Origin: Chara braunii | Lineage: Eukaryota; Streptophyta; Charophyceae; Charales; Characeae | Reading direction: 5' to 3' | Assembly: GCA_003427395.1 (NCBI GenBank) | Contig: BFEA01000661.1 | Location: 708,644 to 771,865 of the forward strand | DNA: 63,222 nt | The notes under the pieces: model-generated | What the model saw: only the letters and a program-made list of their open reading frames with translations | Told to the model about the DNA's origin: nothing | Databases searched by the model: none | Translations under genes and position numbers: made by a program | Shown: positions 1-13,113 of the stretch, one piece after another | Numbering within the stretch: position 1 is the first letter of the stretch | Layout of the letters: each line of letters opens with the position of its first letter

Positions 1-164
1 AGCATCGCACAGACATTGCAAGAGGTAAAGCACTCAATGGGCTAGGGTGGCCCAAAGCTTGACCAACCCCAAGGAAACTCCGAATACTTGCAACTAAGCA
101 TCGCACAGACAGACTTTACCAGGAGCAGCAGAAGGACGACGGTGACGTGGTGGAGACCAACTGG

Positions 165-277
165 CCTAACTGAGCTGCTATACCCATAAACTATTGAACT
201 ACCGATTTAAGCTCGAATCCAGCTGCAACCGAATCGACTAAAGTCCGTCGGTCAGTTTCACGATGATATTCCAAGGC
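165..277 (+). mobile_element. tRNA-derived SINE relic (family A)
   Basis: Diverged short element. It has a B-box-like stretch (AGCTCGAATCC) and a tail (GTCGGTCAGTTTCACGATGA) that matches the better preserved copies at 22621-22757 and 49262-49398. A T-run follows. The A box is poorly preserved, so the 5' limit is approximate. Confidence 0.45.
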
Positions 278-297
278 TATCGCCTTTTTTTTTTTTT

Positions 298-720
298 TTT
301 GGTGGATAGACATGCGGAGGTGGAGAAGCGGGAGGACGACGATGTTGTGGAGGAGGAAGAGCGGGAGGATACGATGACGAGGAGGAGCGAGAGGAGTACG
401 ATGACATGGAGGAGCGGGAGGAGAACGATGACGCGGGAGGAGAATGGTGACGTGGAGGAGGAGGAGCGGGAGGAAAACGATGACGTGGAGGAGGCGGAGC
501 GGGAGGACAATGACGTGAGGAGCAGCGGGAGAAGGACGGTTATGTGAAGAAGGACGAGGAGCAGGAGGACAAAATTGTGAAGGAGAACGATGACTTGGAG
601 GAGTGGGAGGACAATGACATGGAGCAGTGGGAGCCTGGGAGGAGGTCAATGACATGAAGAAAGACAAGGAGCGGGAGTAGGACAAAAACGTGGAGGAGCG
701 GGATGGTGATGATGACGTGG
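298..720. repeat. Purine-rich minisatellite (GGAGGAGCGGGAGGA-type)
   Basis: Degenerate tandem units built from GGAGGAGCGGGAGGA and ACGATGACGTGG. The strand is almost pure purine with recurrent GATGACGTGG. The same motif reappears at about 25550-25580, so it is dispersed. Reading frames across it are Glu/Asp/Arg-rich on one strand and Ser/Pro/Leu-rich on the other, as expected of low-complexity DNA rather than genes. Confidence 0.75.
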
Positions 721-759
721 AAGAGGGAAGGTGGGGGAGAGAGTTTGCCCGCTCAGGAC

Positions 760-3700
760 TCTGAACGAGGCAGCAGTAAAAACAAATTGGGCCTACGAGT
801 TCTGGTGGTGGGATAGGGGGGAAGAGGGGGGTTACGGTGGGTTGGAATAGGTAGGTTTACCACGGTTACCGGACTGGATCCTCTACCTACCTCCTCCCTC
901 CATTTTTTTTTCTGCCACCCGTACCCGTCGCCGATAACGATTTTTTTTTTTTTTGGCTTCCACTACCTCCATCAAGGGCTAATGTACCTGACCTAACAAA
1001 GACCACTATATGTTTTTCCTTGCCCATACCCAACGGGCCGTTCGGAAGGGGTACCCAGCCCTACCCGTAACCTGGCGGTTGCAGTTGGGCACGGTCCAGT
1101 ATGGGCAATGGATACCCGTTTGCGCTCTCTTATATGAACCTAGCGGGCACATAAAGAATACCCGCACAGTGAGCAGGCCTTGCAAAAGCGCACCAAGGCC
1201 ATACTTTGCCGCATACACCATCGTCACCCAAAAAGGAAGTCGGGCATGTGAGGCAACATTGGCCTCATCAAGATCGTATGCATGTCATTCCTCATTTTTG
1301 GTCGTTAATGCACTAATATACTACACCAAAACCATATTACCATTTAGCCTTGACGATGCGCAAACATCATAGGTGACTACCCTCCAGGTGTCGACTAACC
1401 GCAATAACGGCAAGCACGAGGCTCAGTGTCGTACATGCACAAGCGTCACGGATAGCAATACAAGTCGGAAAGGAAAATTTTCCACTTACCCTATTTTAAA
1501 AATAGTAACTCATCGGCAACAAAGGCAGCTGACATCTTATCAAAATCATGCGTGCTCCAAAACTGCACGTCCACACAACCTCTACTTTCCCTCCAATACT
1601 CATATGTGTTCTTGGCCGCCAAGAAAAACGAGCACAACTCACTCGACGCTCTTTTTTTTTTTCCACTTAACGCTTCCTATCTTCAATTCAAACTCTATTT
1701 CTCATCACTTGTAAAAACTTGGGCGGATACCCTAGTATTGGTATTCGCACCGACAATGCTATTGCGTAGGGATGATAAATTGTTGAGACCGCCGTAAAAC
1801 AATTTATTGGTAATGCTTGATGATGTTAATCTATTAATGAAGTTGATTCAAATATAATATTTTAATGTATTTGTGATGACGAGGAAGGGGAAATCGACAC
1901 AGGAGAGCTCAATAATTAATGTATTTATACTGACCTTGTTTATAAAATGAGCAACATTATTTAGAAAGCTACCAAAATAGATTGTAATTTTATATAAGCC
2001 AAATGTAAGGGTCTGATGATATAATGGGTAATTGCAAATACATTAATAATAAGCATTTATCTCCCAATGAACCTACACAGGTTAATAGCCATATTCGAAA
2101 TCAGTCATGTACATCACAAATGTCTTAACATTCGATTGCTCACGTAGGATATGAAAGATATCATTTCTGAATGGCTAAGAGGTAAAATGAGAAGCGCGGG
2201 GTACAAAAGTAGTAGATACATCATTACTTTTTAAAGGTTAGTAGCGCAATTGGATATTCGGCAGACCAATTTTATCATGAATTTTGAATCGATATGAAAT
2301 ATTCGAATTAACTTCGAGTATACAAAACCGGCCCCTTTGCAAAATAGTTTTTTTACCCCTTGAAAACAAATAAAAAATATGAAAAAAAACATGTTGTAAA
2401 TGTAAATAAAACAAATAATTTCTGGTTTGATGTTATCGTTGGTATCCAAATAGAAAAAGAAATTAGAAATAAAATAAAATAACTAAACAATATTGAGATA
2501 AACAAATATTCCACGCCCTCTTTAAGCCCATTAATTTCCTATTTGTAATCTCTTTGAATGTTTTGATGACCAATCAAGCTTTTGATGAATTGAAAGCATA
2601 ATTCTGTTATATTTGATAAGCACAATATCACCTTTGTTTATAAGGAGGGGGGGGAGGGGCTCGGATTTTTTGATAATCTTGAGATATTATCCAGGTATAC
2701 AATATGTGTTATGTCGCTTGAAAAAATAAAAGTTCAAATAAAAGACATGTAAATGTGCATTTTGTTTTTAATAAAGATTCAACGTATTAAATCGAGTAGG
2801 TTGAAGGTAAAGCAACTCAATGTTTCTGCAAAAAAATCGTAACAAAGTGCATGGTAATTTTTTATTGACCAAAAAATTGTAAAATTTAGTTGGTGTTAAT
2901 AACATATTTATTATATCAATGAATACATTACAAATGAATAATAATTCAACAAGTGTGATATTTAAAGTAATACCAGATATTTGACATTTCTTGTTCAATT
3001 GACAATGTTATTTCAGTCATAATTTGTACTGGTCAAATCTTACGAATGGGATAAAAAATTTATTGAAGATAATATCAAATATAATCTTCATGTTACTAAA
3101 ATATTAAAAAAAAATAAAAACGTCAAACCTGTTTCTCTAGTTGTATAGTGTGTTTGGTGGTTGGTTGAATGAAAAATAAAAAACAATGAAAAATACACCT
3201 TGTAAGTTGGCAGTAAATATGATAGCGATATGAATATATAAAAAATCTTATACTCAATAGTACATGTTGTGAAGTTGCCACTAAATATTATAGTGATGGT
3301 AATATGTAAGTCGTTTGCGTGAGGATGTAGGAAGTCTACCTATAAACTATATCCATACAACACAATGTGTTGTACCCTAACAGATAAACACAATACCTAA
3401 GGGCAAAAAAAAAAAGATAACAAGCAGAGGGTGATTAGGCTCACTCGTCAATAAAATATAATATTTCAAGCGTTTACGAGTTACAATTAACCCAAAATAT
3501 GTTGGCTAATTTAAAGGATGAAAACACTCATCATGTCTCCAACAAGTATCAAGCTGCTGATATAAGTCGGTTGAATAACTGTGGTTATAAAATATAGTGA
3601 AAGTTATTTCTTTATTAAATGTGTCAGAATGGTGCAGATAGGGTAAATAATGGTGTCGATGGAAACTTCACTTTAATCCTTGTAAGTCCTCTAACAGTAC

Positions 3701-5040
3701 GATCAAAGGATAACCACTTAACGAAAGGATGTTTCACACTTGGCACGATGAGGGCATCTCTATTGATATATGAAATTTGTACATAGGGAACGAAGTTGAG
3801 AGTGAGGACTTCATTTAGGGGTGTCATTGAAAGTGGGCATGATTAATGAAAGATTATTTATGAATTGGATGATGCAGTAAATAAGGATGGTGTCCTTCGG
3901 TATAACATTAAGTGCACGGTGAGGCTAAGATTGTTTATCATCATTACCATCGACATAATGACCAAAGAGAAGAAGATTACAAAAGTAAATGAAAATTGAT
4001 TGGTATAGTGGCAGAATTGAGTTTCTTGCTTGATAAAACTAGGTTTGGGAGAGGGACAACGTGCACAGGTCTTAAAGTAATAGGAACCATTTACAATGCA
4101 TCTTTCTAAGTATACTAGGGACAACGTGCGCGGGTGTTAAGGTAATGCGAACCATTTACAATGCATCGTTCTAAGTATATTAGGTTGTTGGTTTTAATGA
4201 TAACACGAGGCGCTAGATTGTGATTTGAAAGGAAATGACGTACTTTGGCGTTTTCCAAATAATTATTTTGGACACAATCAGGAGTAAAATATATGAAGCA
4301 CGACAAATGTTAGTAGAAAACTGTGAAACACAAATGACTCTAGTGGTCATTTTACTATTAATGATTGTAACAACTTTTATTGGGTTTGTGTTGCCACGCG
4401 GACAAAGTGCGAGATGGCCCATCACACGACTTTCCAAACTTATGATTTTTATTTAATAGATTAAAATACATTTACTTCATAAATGTATTTCAATCTTTTA
4501 AATAAGATCCAGTGAACTGTAATAATAATATTATTTTTTCTCTCGTTAAAGATGTGTTCATAGTGACACTTCGAACGACTAACAATCTGGTGTGTAAACT
4601 TTGACTTCGTAATCACGGGAGGAGTGACACATAACAAGGGGTAGCGACTAAAACAATTTTTTATTGAATAACTATAAATAAATAGGAAGAATTGTCATGT
4701 TTCTATCATAAGAAAATTTCAAAGTTAACACAAAGATCCAATTGACAAAATTGGTATATTTTTGTGTAATTTTGTTGTTGTTGTTGTTTTTTCTTATTTA
4801 GTATTGGGTAGTTATTATTATTTGAAACTTGTTGTTTACCTTAAATACATCTATGAAATTACTTCAACGTGTAGTACCTAACCAAGTGAATCAACGGACG
4901 GGAAAAAACCTAAATCAACGGACTTGAGTTAGTCTGTTGCACACTCAATATGAAACTATCGAAGGTATAGAGTATTTACAAATGAGAGTTTTCATTTATG
5001 TAATAATGACCATCAATGTATTTATAGTGGTTTTCTGTTA
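760..5040. other. Unique, increasingly AT-rich DNA; no gene recognised
   Basis: From about 1800 onward the sequence is strongly AT-rich with short, unrelated reading frames. I see no conserved protein, structural RNA, or paired splice signals around a coherent coding stretch. Confidence 0.6.
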
Positions 5041-5230
5041 ATTGCCTCGAATCTTGGATTGTTCCTCCGTGTGAGAATTCGAAGTACCAAGATTCTTCAA
5101 TAAATTACATTAAAAACCAAAGGAGCGACGCAATGAGTATAGGTTCCCAAAAACATCCTTAGTGGAGCATGTGGTTTAATTCGCTACAACGTGCAAAACC
5201 TTACCAGTCCTTTACATATGAAATAAATTT
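5041..5230 (+). pseudogene. Nuclear copy of mitochondrial SSU rRNA (two scrambled pieces)
   Basis: 5161-5222 matches a universally conserved SSU rRNA region. It contains GTGGAGCATGTGGTTTAATT followed by CAAAACCTTACCAGTCC and ACATATGAA, the last parts being typical of plant mitochondrial 18S rRNA. 5041-5103 (ATTGCCTC, then GGATTGTTC, then GAATTCGAAGTACC) resembles a region lying about 350 nt further 3' in a normal SSU rRNA, so the order here is inverted relative to the gene. Flanks are AT-rich unrelated DNA. I infer a decayed, rearranged insertion of mitochondrial DNA, not a working rRNA gene. The first piece is much less certain than the second. Confidence 0.7.
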
Positions 5231-5808
5231 ACCGTAAGAGAGTGCACGACAGACTGAATCAAATGAAGAAAAAAAAAAAAACAATGAGAGCATACGGTGG
5301 AACCGATGAACCATTTGAATTTCTTTTCGAATGGGGCAAAGGGCTGTTTTTTTTTCTAAATCATATAAACAGAAGATGCATAACGATGATGTAAAAAAAC
5401 CGACAACTCTGGGTCTCTGCATATTTTTTGTCATTTGTTTTGTGTTTTTGTTTGGGTTTCGCACTTAAGCCTTAGTCTTCCACCTGTTACATCGCTAATC
5501 TTGGTCATCATAAAACCTCATAATTCTATACCACATAAGGCTAAAGGATTTCCAAATAGAGCAAATTATGGTATTGAAACGAACATTATGATAATACTAA
5601 GAAGAATAGTCGAAGTAATTTGTATAGTGGTTCCATGAACAATTCTCTCGTTGACCACGACCTATTGGAACAAGGTTATCCACCGTTTTTAATCTTGTTT
5701 GTATTGGTTCATGCACAGATTTACGTGAAATAATTTATGGATTGGATTATGATATTGTGTTTATTTGTATGAGATTCTATGTTCAATAAATCCACTACAT
5801 AAAATTAT
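5231..5808. other. Low-similarity interval between SSU rRNA pieces
   Basis: Lies between two convincing SSU rRNA segments and is of about the length expected for the missing 3' domain. I can see only weak resemblance to rRNA (for example near 5455-5480), so it may be decayed rRNA or filler. Confidence 0.3.
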
Positions 5809-5850
5809 GAAGTCGTGAAAAGGTAGCCGTAGGGGAACTCGCGACTGGAA
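5809..5850 (+). pseudogene. 3'-terminal segment of mitochondrial SSU rRNA
   Basis: Contains GAAGTCGTGAAAAGGTAGCC followed by GTAGGGGAACTCGCGACTGG. This is the near-universal 3' end of SSU rRNA (the helix 45 region) with a few substitutions. With the pieces at 5041-5230 it supports a decayed organellar insertion. Confidence 0.75.
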
Positions 5851-6453
5851 GGTCAATAATGCATGCCTCGTGGATGTTTCCGTCGGGCCATGGGCAAGAG
5901 TTGTGTGTCATCCGTTTGAATGTTTAAATATATTATACTCATATTTCAATTCACAACTATTACATAAAACCTAAACTTCTAATTAATTTGGGCTTTTTAG
6001 ATAATTTTTTTCCTATCCAACGTATATATAACTTAGTTGCTTTCTCATGTGCTCGTGTTGAAATAATAAATGCATTTTCAATACGGTAGATAAACCTATC
6101 CTCACTTAGATGTGAGAATTTGACTACTATCATAATTTTGTTTGAAAATCGTAATAGGCATCAGAATAATAATGGAAAAGACAATCAGGAGATCACCATA
6201 TAATGTCCTTCTAACGCACCAACTTCATATTACTTTATCATGTGACTCTAAACACTTTAAACCATCCATCCACAACCCGCCTCATCCACTCAAAAAATAT
6301 AATTTCCTTTGTCTATCCCCTGACCCTTTCTGCCTTATTGCATTTCCCACTACAGTCTTCGTCGAACAAAATGCACGTATGTACTATACAACTTTCTTTG
6401 AAAGAATTTATTTTTCCAAATTGTTCATGAAAATTCATATAGTACGCACATTT
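5851..6453. other. AT-rich DNA; no gene recognised
   Basis: Only short unrelated reading frames are present. Confidence 0.5.
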
Positions 6454-6525
6454 AAATAGTATGCACATATGGTTTATTCAAATAGTATGCACATATGGTT
6501 TATTCAAATAGTATGCATGTATGTT
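6454..6525. repeat. 26-bp tandem repeat, about 2.7 copies
   Basis: AAATAGTATGCACATATGG plus TTTATTC recurs with starts at 6454, 6480 and 6506, exactly 26 bp apart. The last copy is truncated and altered. Confidence 0.85.
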
Positions 6526-6753
6526 CTATTTGAACAAATATGAATTTTATTTAAATAGAACACACAGTTGAAGTTTTTTTTTTTTTTTCTCCTTTTTTTT
6601 CTTTTTGAATTTTTTTATCGCGCTCACCTTATCCCGCTTGCTGGCTCTTGTCCGCTCCCTCGTGATTGCTCCTGCCCGCTTGCCCCCTCCCGATTGCTCT
6701 CGCGCTTTAACGAACTGCTGTGTTTTTTTTGTTATTTTTTAAATTCATTTGGA

Positions 6754-6821
6754 ATTTTGGATTATTTTTTAATTTACGAGTGTCATGGTTGTGCAAAGGT
6801 TATGCTAATCTCGAAGGACAA
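6754..6821 (-). pseudogene. U6 snRNA-derived relic
   Basis: On the minus strand it reads a U6-like GAGATTAGCATAACC, then TTGCACAACCATGACAC, then TCGTAAATT, with an A-rich 3' side. The 5' part of U6 is largely deleted: the GAAGGACA-like 5' end abuts GAGATTAG directly. It is heavily substituted and not functional. Confidence 0.55.
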
Positions 6822-9800
6822 GTACGGATTTAGGGTGCTATTTTCTTTTGGGGCCTCATTTTTGAAAGTTGATATCTTGTATCCGTGGTATAACATATGT
6901 GCGTTATATTTGAATAAAACGCATTCATAATTAACAAATATGTGTTTTGTTTGCAGGATGAATGTAGTAACCATATCCTCACCCCCGTTTGTACCAACTT
7001 CCACTTATTGTTTTCCTTCTCTATCAAACGGGTTTCATCACTCCCTCCCATGTAATCGCTTTCACTATATTCCCCCAGACCCCCCTTGTCACCTTTCGTA
7101 GCTTTGACTCCCTATGTACCCTTACCCAACCTCCTACCTCTCTTTACGCTTATCATTAAACCTAACCTTACACGCCATTTTTCCTTACCCTGACCCTGTT
7201 CTCCTCTTACCCATGAGTACCCCGATTGCGCCCTCCTCTTTACATACTCCTGCGTTGTGCGGTGCCTTGATTTCTTATCATGCAAGAATGTTCATGCCCT
7301 AGCGCTTAAAAGGACATAGTTATCAAATGAGGAACTTTTGCTCAGATAGGATAAAGGTTAAAAGGGCGGCTAACATACAAAAGAAGGAATGAGGTAGTGT
7401 ATGGTGAATCATTTTTAAAAAATTTAAAAATGATTTTTTTTTTTTAAAGGTAGCAAACCAAAAGATTGTCGGACAATTGTTTGTATGAGTATTTAGTTGA
7501 GTGTAGTGGTTGACTAAGGAAAACCACTTGCCCTTTCTGTATAGACTTTGAAGACAAATTATCTTGCAGTACTATCAATAATATTGTTTGCAGAGTTTCA
7601 TATCTGGTTCAACCTCTCAAACTTAGGGTACCGTTGCGTTTGTTCCTTGAGTCCCAAGATAAATGAATAGTTGCCTTTGGCCGTTGGTGGTGGTCTGCAG
7701 GTTGTCTTAGGTTGGTCGGACCTCTTTGGCTTGAGGAACATGTGGAACTTCTGCTTTTGCTCCATTATACCCAACTGGTTCTTATTGATTAAAGGAAATA
7801 ATATTTTCGTTGGTATCTTCCTCTGGGAATCTACTTCGATCAAGAGGAAGTTGGGATGCATGTTCTCTTTCCTTCCGATCGATGCATGGGATGGCGGGTC
7901 ACTAAAAGGGTCGCAACAATGAATTTAAACCTATCAATGATCCATATTTGGTTTATTTTTGTTTCTCATTGATTTGTAATCCTTATTCTCTTATAGTCTC
8001 TTGTATCGTTTTATTAGTATGTTAGTTTAATAGTTTCATAAAATAATTATTATAATCTCAATGTATCAAACCTGTTTTATTTTACAACTTTTTTAACATG
8101 TTAGATGATCTTAGTGGGCAAATCATTATTCAGGGATTACGATTTCAAACATGTTGAAACCAATCCTGACAATATCTGGGGATATGACTTTTGGGTGGTA
8201 ACGGTTAAGGATCAAGGATGGTAATCAGCTTGTAGTGATAAAAAAATACGAGGAGGGAAAGGAGGGAACTTAATTTCTTAAGGGCAAGAAATTGCGCGGT
8301 GCAAGGGTTAACGGACTGCCCGTCTAACTATAAGTTTCACTTGTAGGTACAATCTCATTGTCAGCTCGTTTGCCACAAAGGCGATATTCCAAAACGGTCG
8401 TCCTTTATATTCCGCTCGGTTGACTGATATAGATGCCTTGTTAATTATTTCTATCGATGTTGTTATCCCTCTTTTTTGCTTGTCACTCTCCTCTTACTTA
8501 TCTCCTTGCTATTTGTCATTTCTTTCTCCCACATATGTTACCTTTATTGCTAGTTTCCTCGTATTCACTCTAGATACTTAATATTTTCCTTCCACTTTGA
8601 AGATCTCGCATACTCTTTGTAGTCATAAAACCTTTAATCCACTATCCATCACTTTTATAATACCTTCCTCAAATATTTTATTAGATGATATTGCCACTTT
8701 TTTTTTTCCTCTTTGGGAATTCAAGCACGATGGCTCCTTAAATTTATGTGCTTCTCCGATGTTTTGTATCGTAAACTCTTGTCTCTTGTCAATCCTCCCT
8801 CTTTTTTTTTTAGTCGAGGAGGGTAATGGAAGCGACAGGGGTTAGGCTATGACCGACGACCTTGAGTCGTACGTGCCTCCCATATAAAATCCTCTTTCTC
8901 TCACTTGTAGTCAATAAGTGGTGTCATTTTCGGCGAAATGTTCACCCGAACTGCCATATTTCCCTGAATTTTCGTTTTTTTTTTGTTTTTTTTTTGTCTG
9001 ATATGTATAAGTTTTAGGGTATATCTGTGTTCAGTTTCGACATATTTGGACGAGTAACGAAAAAGTTGGCAAAAACACCGAATTTGAGAAACGTTTTGGC
9101 AAACTCCGAAAACTACTTCGAATAGGGTTTTATAGTGCTGTTCATTTTTTTTTTCTTTTTTTCTTTTTTCTTTTTTTTATTATGTTTGTATTATGAGCCT
9201 GCATAGTTTGTTTTCAAAAGTTTCGACGACATTGTTTGTAGTGTTGCGGCGAAAAACCTCAAATTTTAGGTCTTCCATTAACGGCGTCTCCTTTCTCTAT
9301 ACCTAACATTGGAACACGGGCGGGATTCGATGATGAGGTCCATGAAAAAAAAAAGTTTTCACACGCTACAAAGTTAATATGTTATAAGGTGACAGTGATG
9401 TTAGTAGAAGAAAACGAAGGTGACATCGCACATACATCCTTAGGAAAGCAGGGAGAACAACCATAGGAAACTATCCTCAGCAGAATGGGAGAAGTGATCC
9501 GTGGGGGGGACACAAACGTGAAGAATGGACAGCTGGCGACAGAGAGATAGGAGGTAAAAGCTTACGATCTTGAAACATAAAACAATTAGGGAACGATTAT
9601 GGTCGAATTTTCCTATAGTATGACTAGTAGCAACAACATGTGATGAGACATTTGAGGAGATAACAAACGCAATAAGAGATAGGGAATTGAAGTTTTTTTT
9701 ACATTAGGTTTCTCGAAGTGGAGGGTTGACCTTTTGGGCAAGTCTTCCTAATTTAGTAAGATAAAGCTACAAGGTGTCAAAATTACTGTCAGGTGGACTT

Positions 9801-10497
9801 TGGGTTATCTTACCCATCCCCGTAGGCTACAATTTATCATTTCTCAAATTTTTTGCACTTTTGCTAACTTCCATGTTGCAGAGTATAAACCTTAAAAATA
9901 TCAGTACTCTTCTTCGCTCGAAAAACAAATACGCAGCGGTTAACACAAATAACTTTCGGGGTTAGACAATTGTTGATAAATTGAATTGATGGTTAGTGTC
10001 GAGTTTTAGGCCTTCGAAAGTTTGTGGTGATGGGCTGGCGGTTGATATACTGGAAAGGTATTGGTGGGTTAAAAAAGGTGGACGACCTCAAAATATCCTC
10101 GTTGAACTGACCAGCCCTAGGTGATTGAGAAAAATCATTATTAGATTTTCACAAGAGTTTGGGAATAAAGTCAGGGGACACAAGTGCGAACTTTATAATC
10201 GAAACAAGTTCGATAGGCTCACTCGACAAAGTCTACCTTCACTTTTTCAACACTTCATGCAATCCCAATCTTCTTTACGAAATAAATGAAAGGAATGAGA
10301 GGTAGGCTGGGGGCTGCCCTCTCGTGTCAACCATCAAGGAAAGGAGGCACTATGATTTGATGAAGTCCTTAAAAAGCAAGGGTCGACTAAAAAGAAATTT
10401 TTTTTTTTGCGTTGGTCGTGATGAATGGGTTGTTGGCCTTAGACACTACATGTTACTCCATAGGGGTGAGGGGGAAAAAAAAGAGAAACAACTACGG
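6822..10497. other. Unique AT-rich DNA; no gene recognised
   Basis: Poly-T and pyrimidine tracts plus short incoherent reading frames. The patch at 7598-7861 is open on both strands with more balanced base composition, but matches nothing I recognise. A SINE-tail-like fragment (TTGAACTGACCAGCCC) occurs near 10104 on the minus strand. Confidence 0.5.
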
Positions 10498-10940
10498 GTA
10501 AAATCCTTGATCTTTGTGTTAGCTCCTCTGCCCTACGCTACTCCCCGACTACCGATGTTAGTGCAGGGGGCAACATGCAATCCCTTGCAGAGCGAGGTAG
10601 CTACGCTCGCAAAGGCCCCATATATAACCTTAGGAGTAGTGGGAGGTAGGTAGTGAAAGGTGAACTTGAGGGACTTTAAGAGAAGCGTAATTAAGATAAA
10701 ATCTCTTTCGAAAGGTTTGGCAGAAAAATTGTGGGATCCAGACTTGAATAAAAGTTTCAAAGGGGAACCGATAAGAAATAGCAAAGTCACCAACTGGGTG
10801 TAGCTCTATTTGTAAAACGCTCAAGTGGCACTCATGTGGTCGCAAAATGCTTGATCTTTGTGTTACCTAAACGACCCCACCCTACTCCCAGACTACCGTT
10901 GTTAGGGCAGGGGGGCAACATGCAATCCCTTCAGTATGGC
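10498..10940. repeat. Diverged direct repeat pair, ~100 bp, about 350 bp apart
   Basis: Copies at about 10498-10600 and 10845-10940 share CTTGATCTTTGTGTTA, GACTACCG and GGGGCAACATGCAATCCCTT, with scattered differences. Confidence 0.7.
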
Positions 10941-11503
10941 TGTATCGAGGATGCAAGTGGGATTAGGGCTCTGCTTTGGGGGGGGGCAAGTTCCTAGGTG
11001 AGGTGATGTGGTCCTATTTGGGGGGTGGGTTGGTTGGGACGAGCTGTATTGGAAGATATGGGGGGGGGGGGGGGGGAGCCTTAGGGATCCCAATAGGAGG
11101 GTAGTTAGTAAACAAGCTATGGTGAAGGAGATCGTTCGGGAATCTGCAGTAAGGGCTATCTGACGGGGATCCCTTCGAGATAGGATTGTTTGCATCCCAT
11201 CCTAATACAAGACTTCAACAACAACCCTAATTCATGATGGAAATAATAGAACGGATGGTGGTCTAGTACATACTAATGACAAAGACTGAGGCTCGTTTAC
11301 AACCTTATAACAACAACAGAGGGATCTAGCTCATGACTGAGGTGAGCTAATGGATGATTGGATCGTAGGCCCCATTGATGACAGAGGCTAGGATCCCAAC
11401 AGACGGGTGTCCAATCAAATAACGTTCAGAATAACCACAATAACAACATCACTAGGTAGGCAACCGAGGCCTATCAAAGGGATGTCATGAGGTTAAACCT
11501 TGG
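10941..11503. other. No gene recognised
   Basis: G-rich tracts (for example a G run near 11062-11076) and unique sequence without a coherent reading frame. Confidence 0.5.
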
Positions 11504-11614
11504 CTACCTTCTTCCCCCGAATACAACGCACAATCATTATAGCTGTATTTGAGGCATCTTTCAGTCTAGATACATTTAGAATGACCGTACGTTGTATTCG
11601 GGGGAAGAAGGTAG
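11504..11614. mobile_element. Foldback MITE, family 1, copy a
   Basis: 111 bp with 25-bp perfect terminal inverted repeats: it starts CTACCTTCTTCCCCCGAATA and ends with the reverse complement. The inner part is also partly palindromic around AATCATTATAGCTG and TAGAATGACC. It has no coding capacity. Three further copies lie at 11763, 20049 and 48981. No clear target-site duplication is visible. Confidence 0.85.
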
Positions 11615-11762
11615 TGAGAGGCCATTAGACACAACCCGTGATATCTAGGGTATAGTTTGACTCGTATCCTCGGGGTGCATGTCAGTAACAACAATGCTGA
11701 TTGGGGGACACACATGGGAGTTTAAACCCCCTCAGGAAAGGCATGTAGTTACATGTTTACCC

Positions 11763-11872
11763 CTACCGTCTTCCTCAAATAAAAGGTCTGGTCATTAAAG
11801 CTGTTTATAGGGCAACTTTCAGTTTAGATTGAGCAATAATGACCGGGTGTTGTATTCGGGTGAAGACGGTAG
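11763..11872. mobile_element. Foldback MITE, family 1, copy b
   Basis: 110 bp, starting CTACCGTCTTCCTC and ending GAAGACGGTAG. The outer 11 bp pair perfectly. The inner arm is eroded on the left (CAAATAAAAG) but intact on the right (CGAATACAACACCCGGTCAT in reverse complement). Lies 150 bp from copy a. Confidence 0.8.
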
Positions 11873-12026
11873 CTTCCGAAGTACTCGTGGCACAGGAATT
11901 GCTGGGCGTCCACTTTAACCAGGGCTGAGTGGGGAAAGTAGGGGTCCCACCGCTCAGCCTGGGAGCGGGAAACCGCTGTCCGGTGAGGTCACCTAGCTGA
12001 GTTCGCAGCCAGAGGCTGCGCTTACC

Positions 12027-12395
12027 ATGACTGTTCTTTTGTCGTTTTCTGCAGTTGCTTTTTTGAGAAATGTCGTGGATGTCAAATGAGGTTTGGCGGA
12101 GTCTTTTCGGGGTTTAGGGAAAAGTGCAAAGGGTGCGGTCGCGGCTAGGAGACGGACCGGTAGTGGGAGTGGTCGTGCTAGACTTTGGGTAGTGTACATC
12201 CATCGGTCATTTCATCCGGTCGTTGGGCTTTGTTGCTGTCGGCGACCGGGTTTCCTTTTTGGGTGGAGGGTTGATCTTTTCTTGGGCTGTTATTGGGGGT
12301 TGTTTGGGGGTTATCTTGACTGTTCTTTTTGTCGTTTTCTATCTTTGCTTGTCGCGGATGTCGAACGAGGTTTGGTGGGGTCCTTTTGAACTGTG
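12027..12395. repeat. Diverged direct repeat pair, about 290 bp apart
   Basis: The string TGACTGTTCTTTT, then GTCGTTTTCT, then GGATGTC, then GAGGTTTGG occurs at about 12027-12110 and again at 12317-12395 with scattered substitutions. Confidence 0.7.
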
Positions 12396-12618
12396 AGGCC
12401 CTCACGAAGGTGGAAGTTGCAGTAGTTCTTTGAGGAATGTATCTGGCTACCATGTGTGGAAGAGTTTGTTTTTTTTTGTTTTGCTTTTGTTCCCGTTCGT
12501 TGTACTGCCCTGCCAGCCAGGCAGGGCGTATTTAATGGGTGGCACGTCTCTACGCTGTAGCACCCTGTACCCGCCCTCAATCACAAAATAAGGGAGCTTT
12601 TTTTTTGGGGGGGGGGGG

Positions 12619-13113
12619 NNNNNNNNNNNNNNNNNNNNNNNNNNNNNNNNNNNNNNNNNNNNNNNNNNNNNNNNNNNNNNNNNNNNNNNNNNNNNNNNNN
12701 NNNNNNNNNNNNNNNNNNNNNNNNNNNNNNNNNNNNNNNNNNNNNNNNNNNNNNNNNNNNNNNNNNNNNNNNNNNNNNNNNNNNNNNNNNNNNNNNNNNN
12801 NNNNNNNNNNNNNNNNNNNNNNNNNNNNNNNNNNNNNNNNNNNNNNNNNNNNNNNNNNNNNNNNNNNNNNNNNNNNNNNNNNNNNNNNNNNNNNNNNNNN
12901 NNNNNNNNNNNNNNNNNNNNNNNNNNNNNNNNNNNNNNNNNNNNNNNNNNNNNNNNNNNNNNNNNNNNNNNNNNNNNNNNNNNNNNNNNNNNNNNNNNNN
13001 NNNNNNNNNNNNNNNNNNNNNNNNNNNNNNNNNNNNNNNNNNNNNNNNNNNNNNNNNNNNNNNNNNNNNNNNNNNNNNNNNNNNNNNNNNNNNNNNNNNN
13101 NNNNNNNNNNNNN
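12619..13113. other. Assembly gap (495 Ns)
   Basis: Run of unknown bases. It is preceded by a G homopolymer and followed by a second copy of a SINE 3' module, so a repeat probably broke the assembly here. Confidence 0.98.

Noticed and set aside
3620-3800. Possible mitochondrial LSU rRNA fragment (GGATAAC, TTTCACACTTGGCACGATG)
   Set aside because: Resemblance is short and lacks the expected intervening bases. Not strong enough without an alignment.
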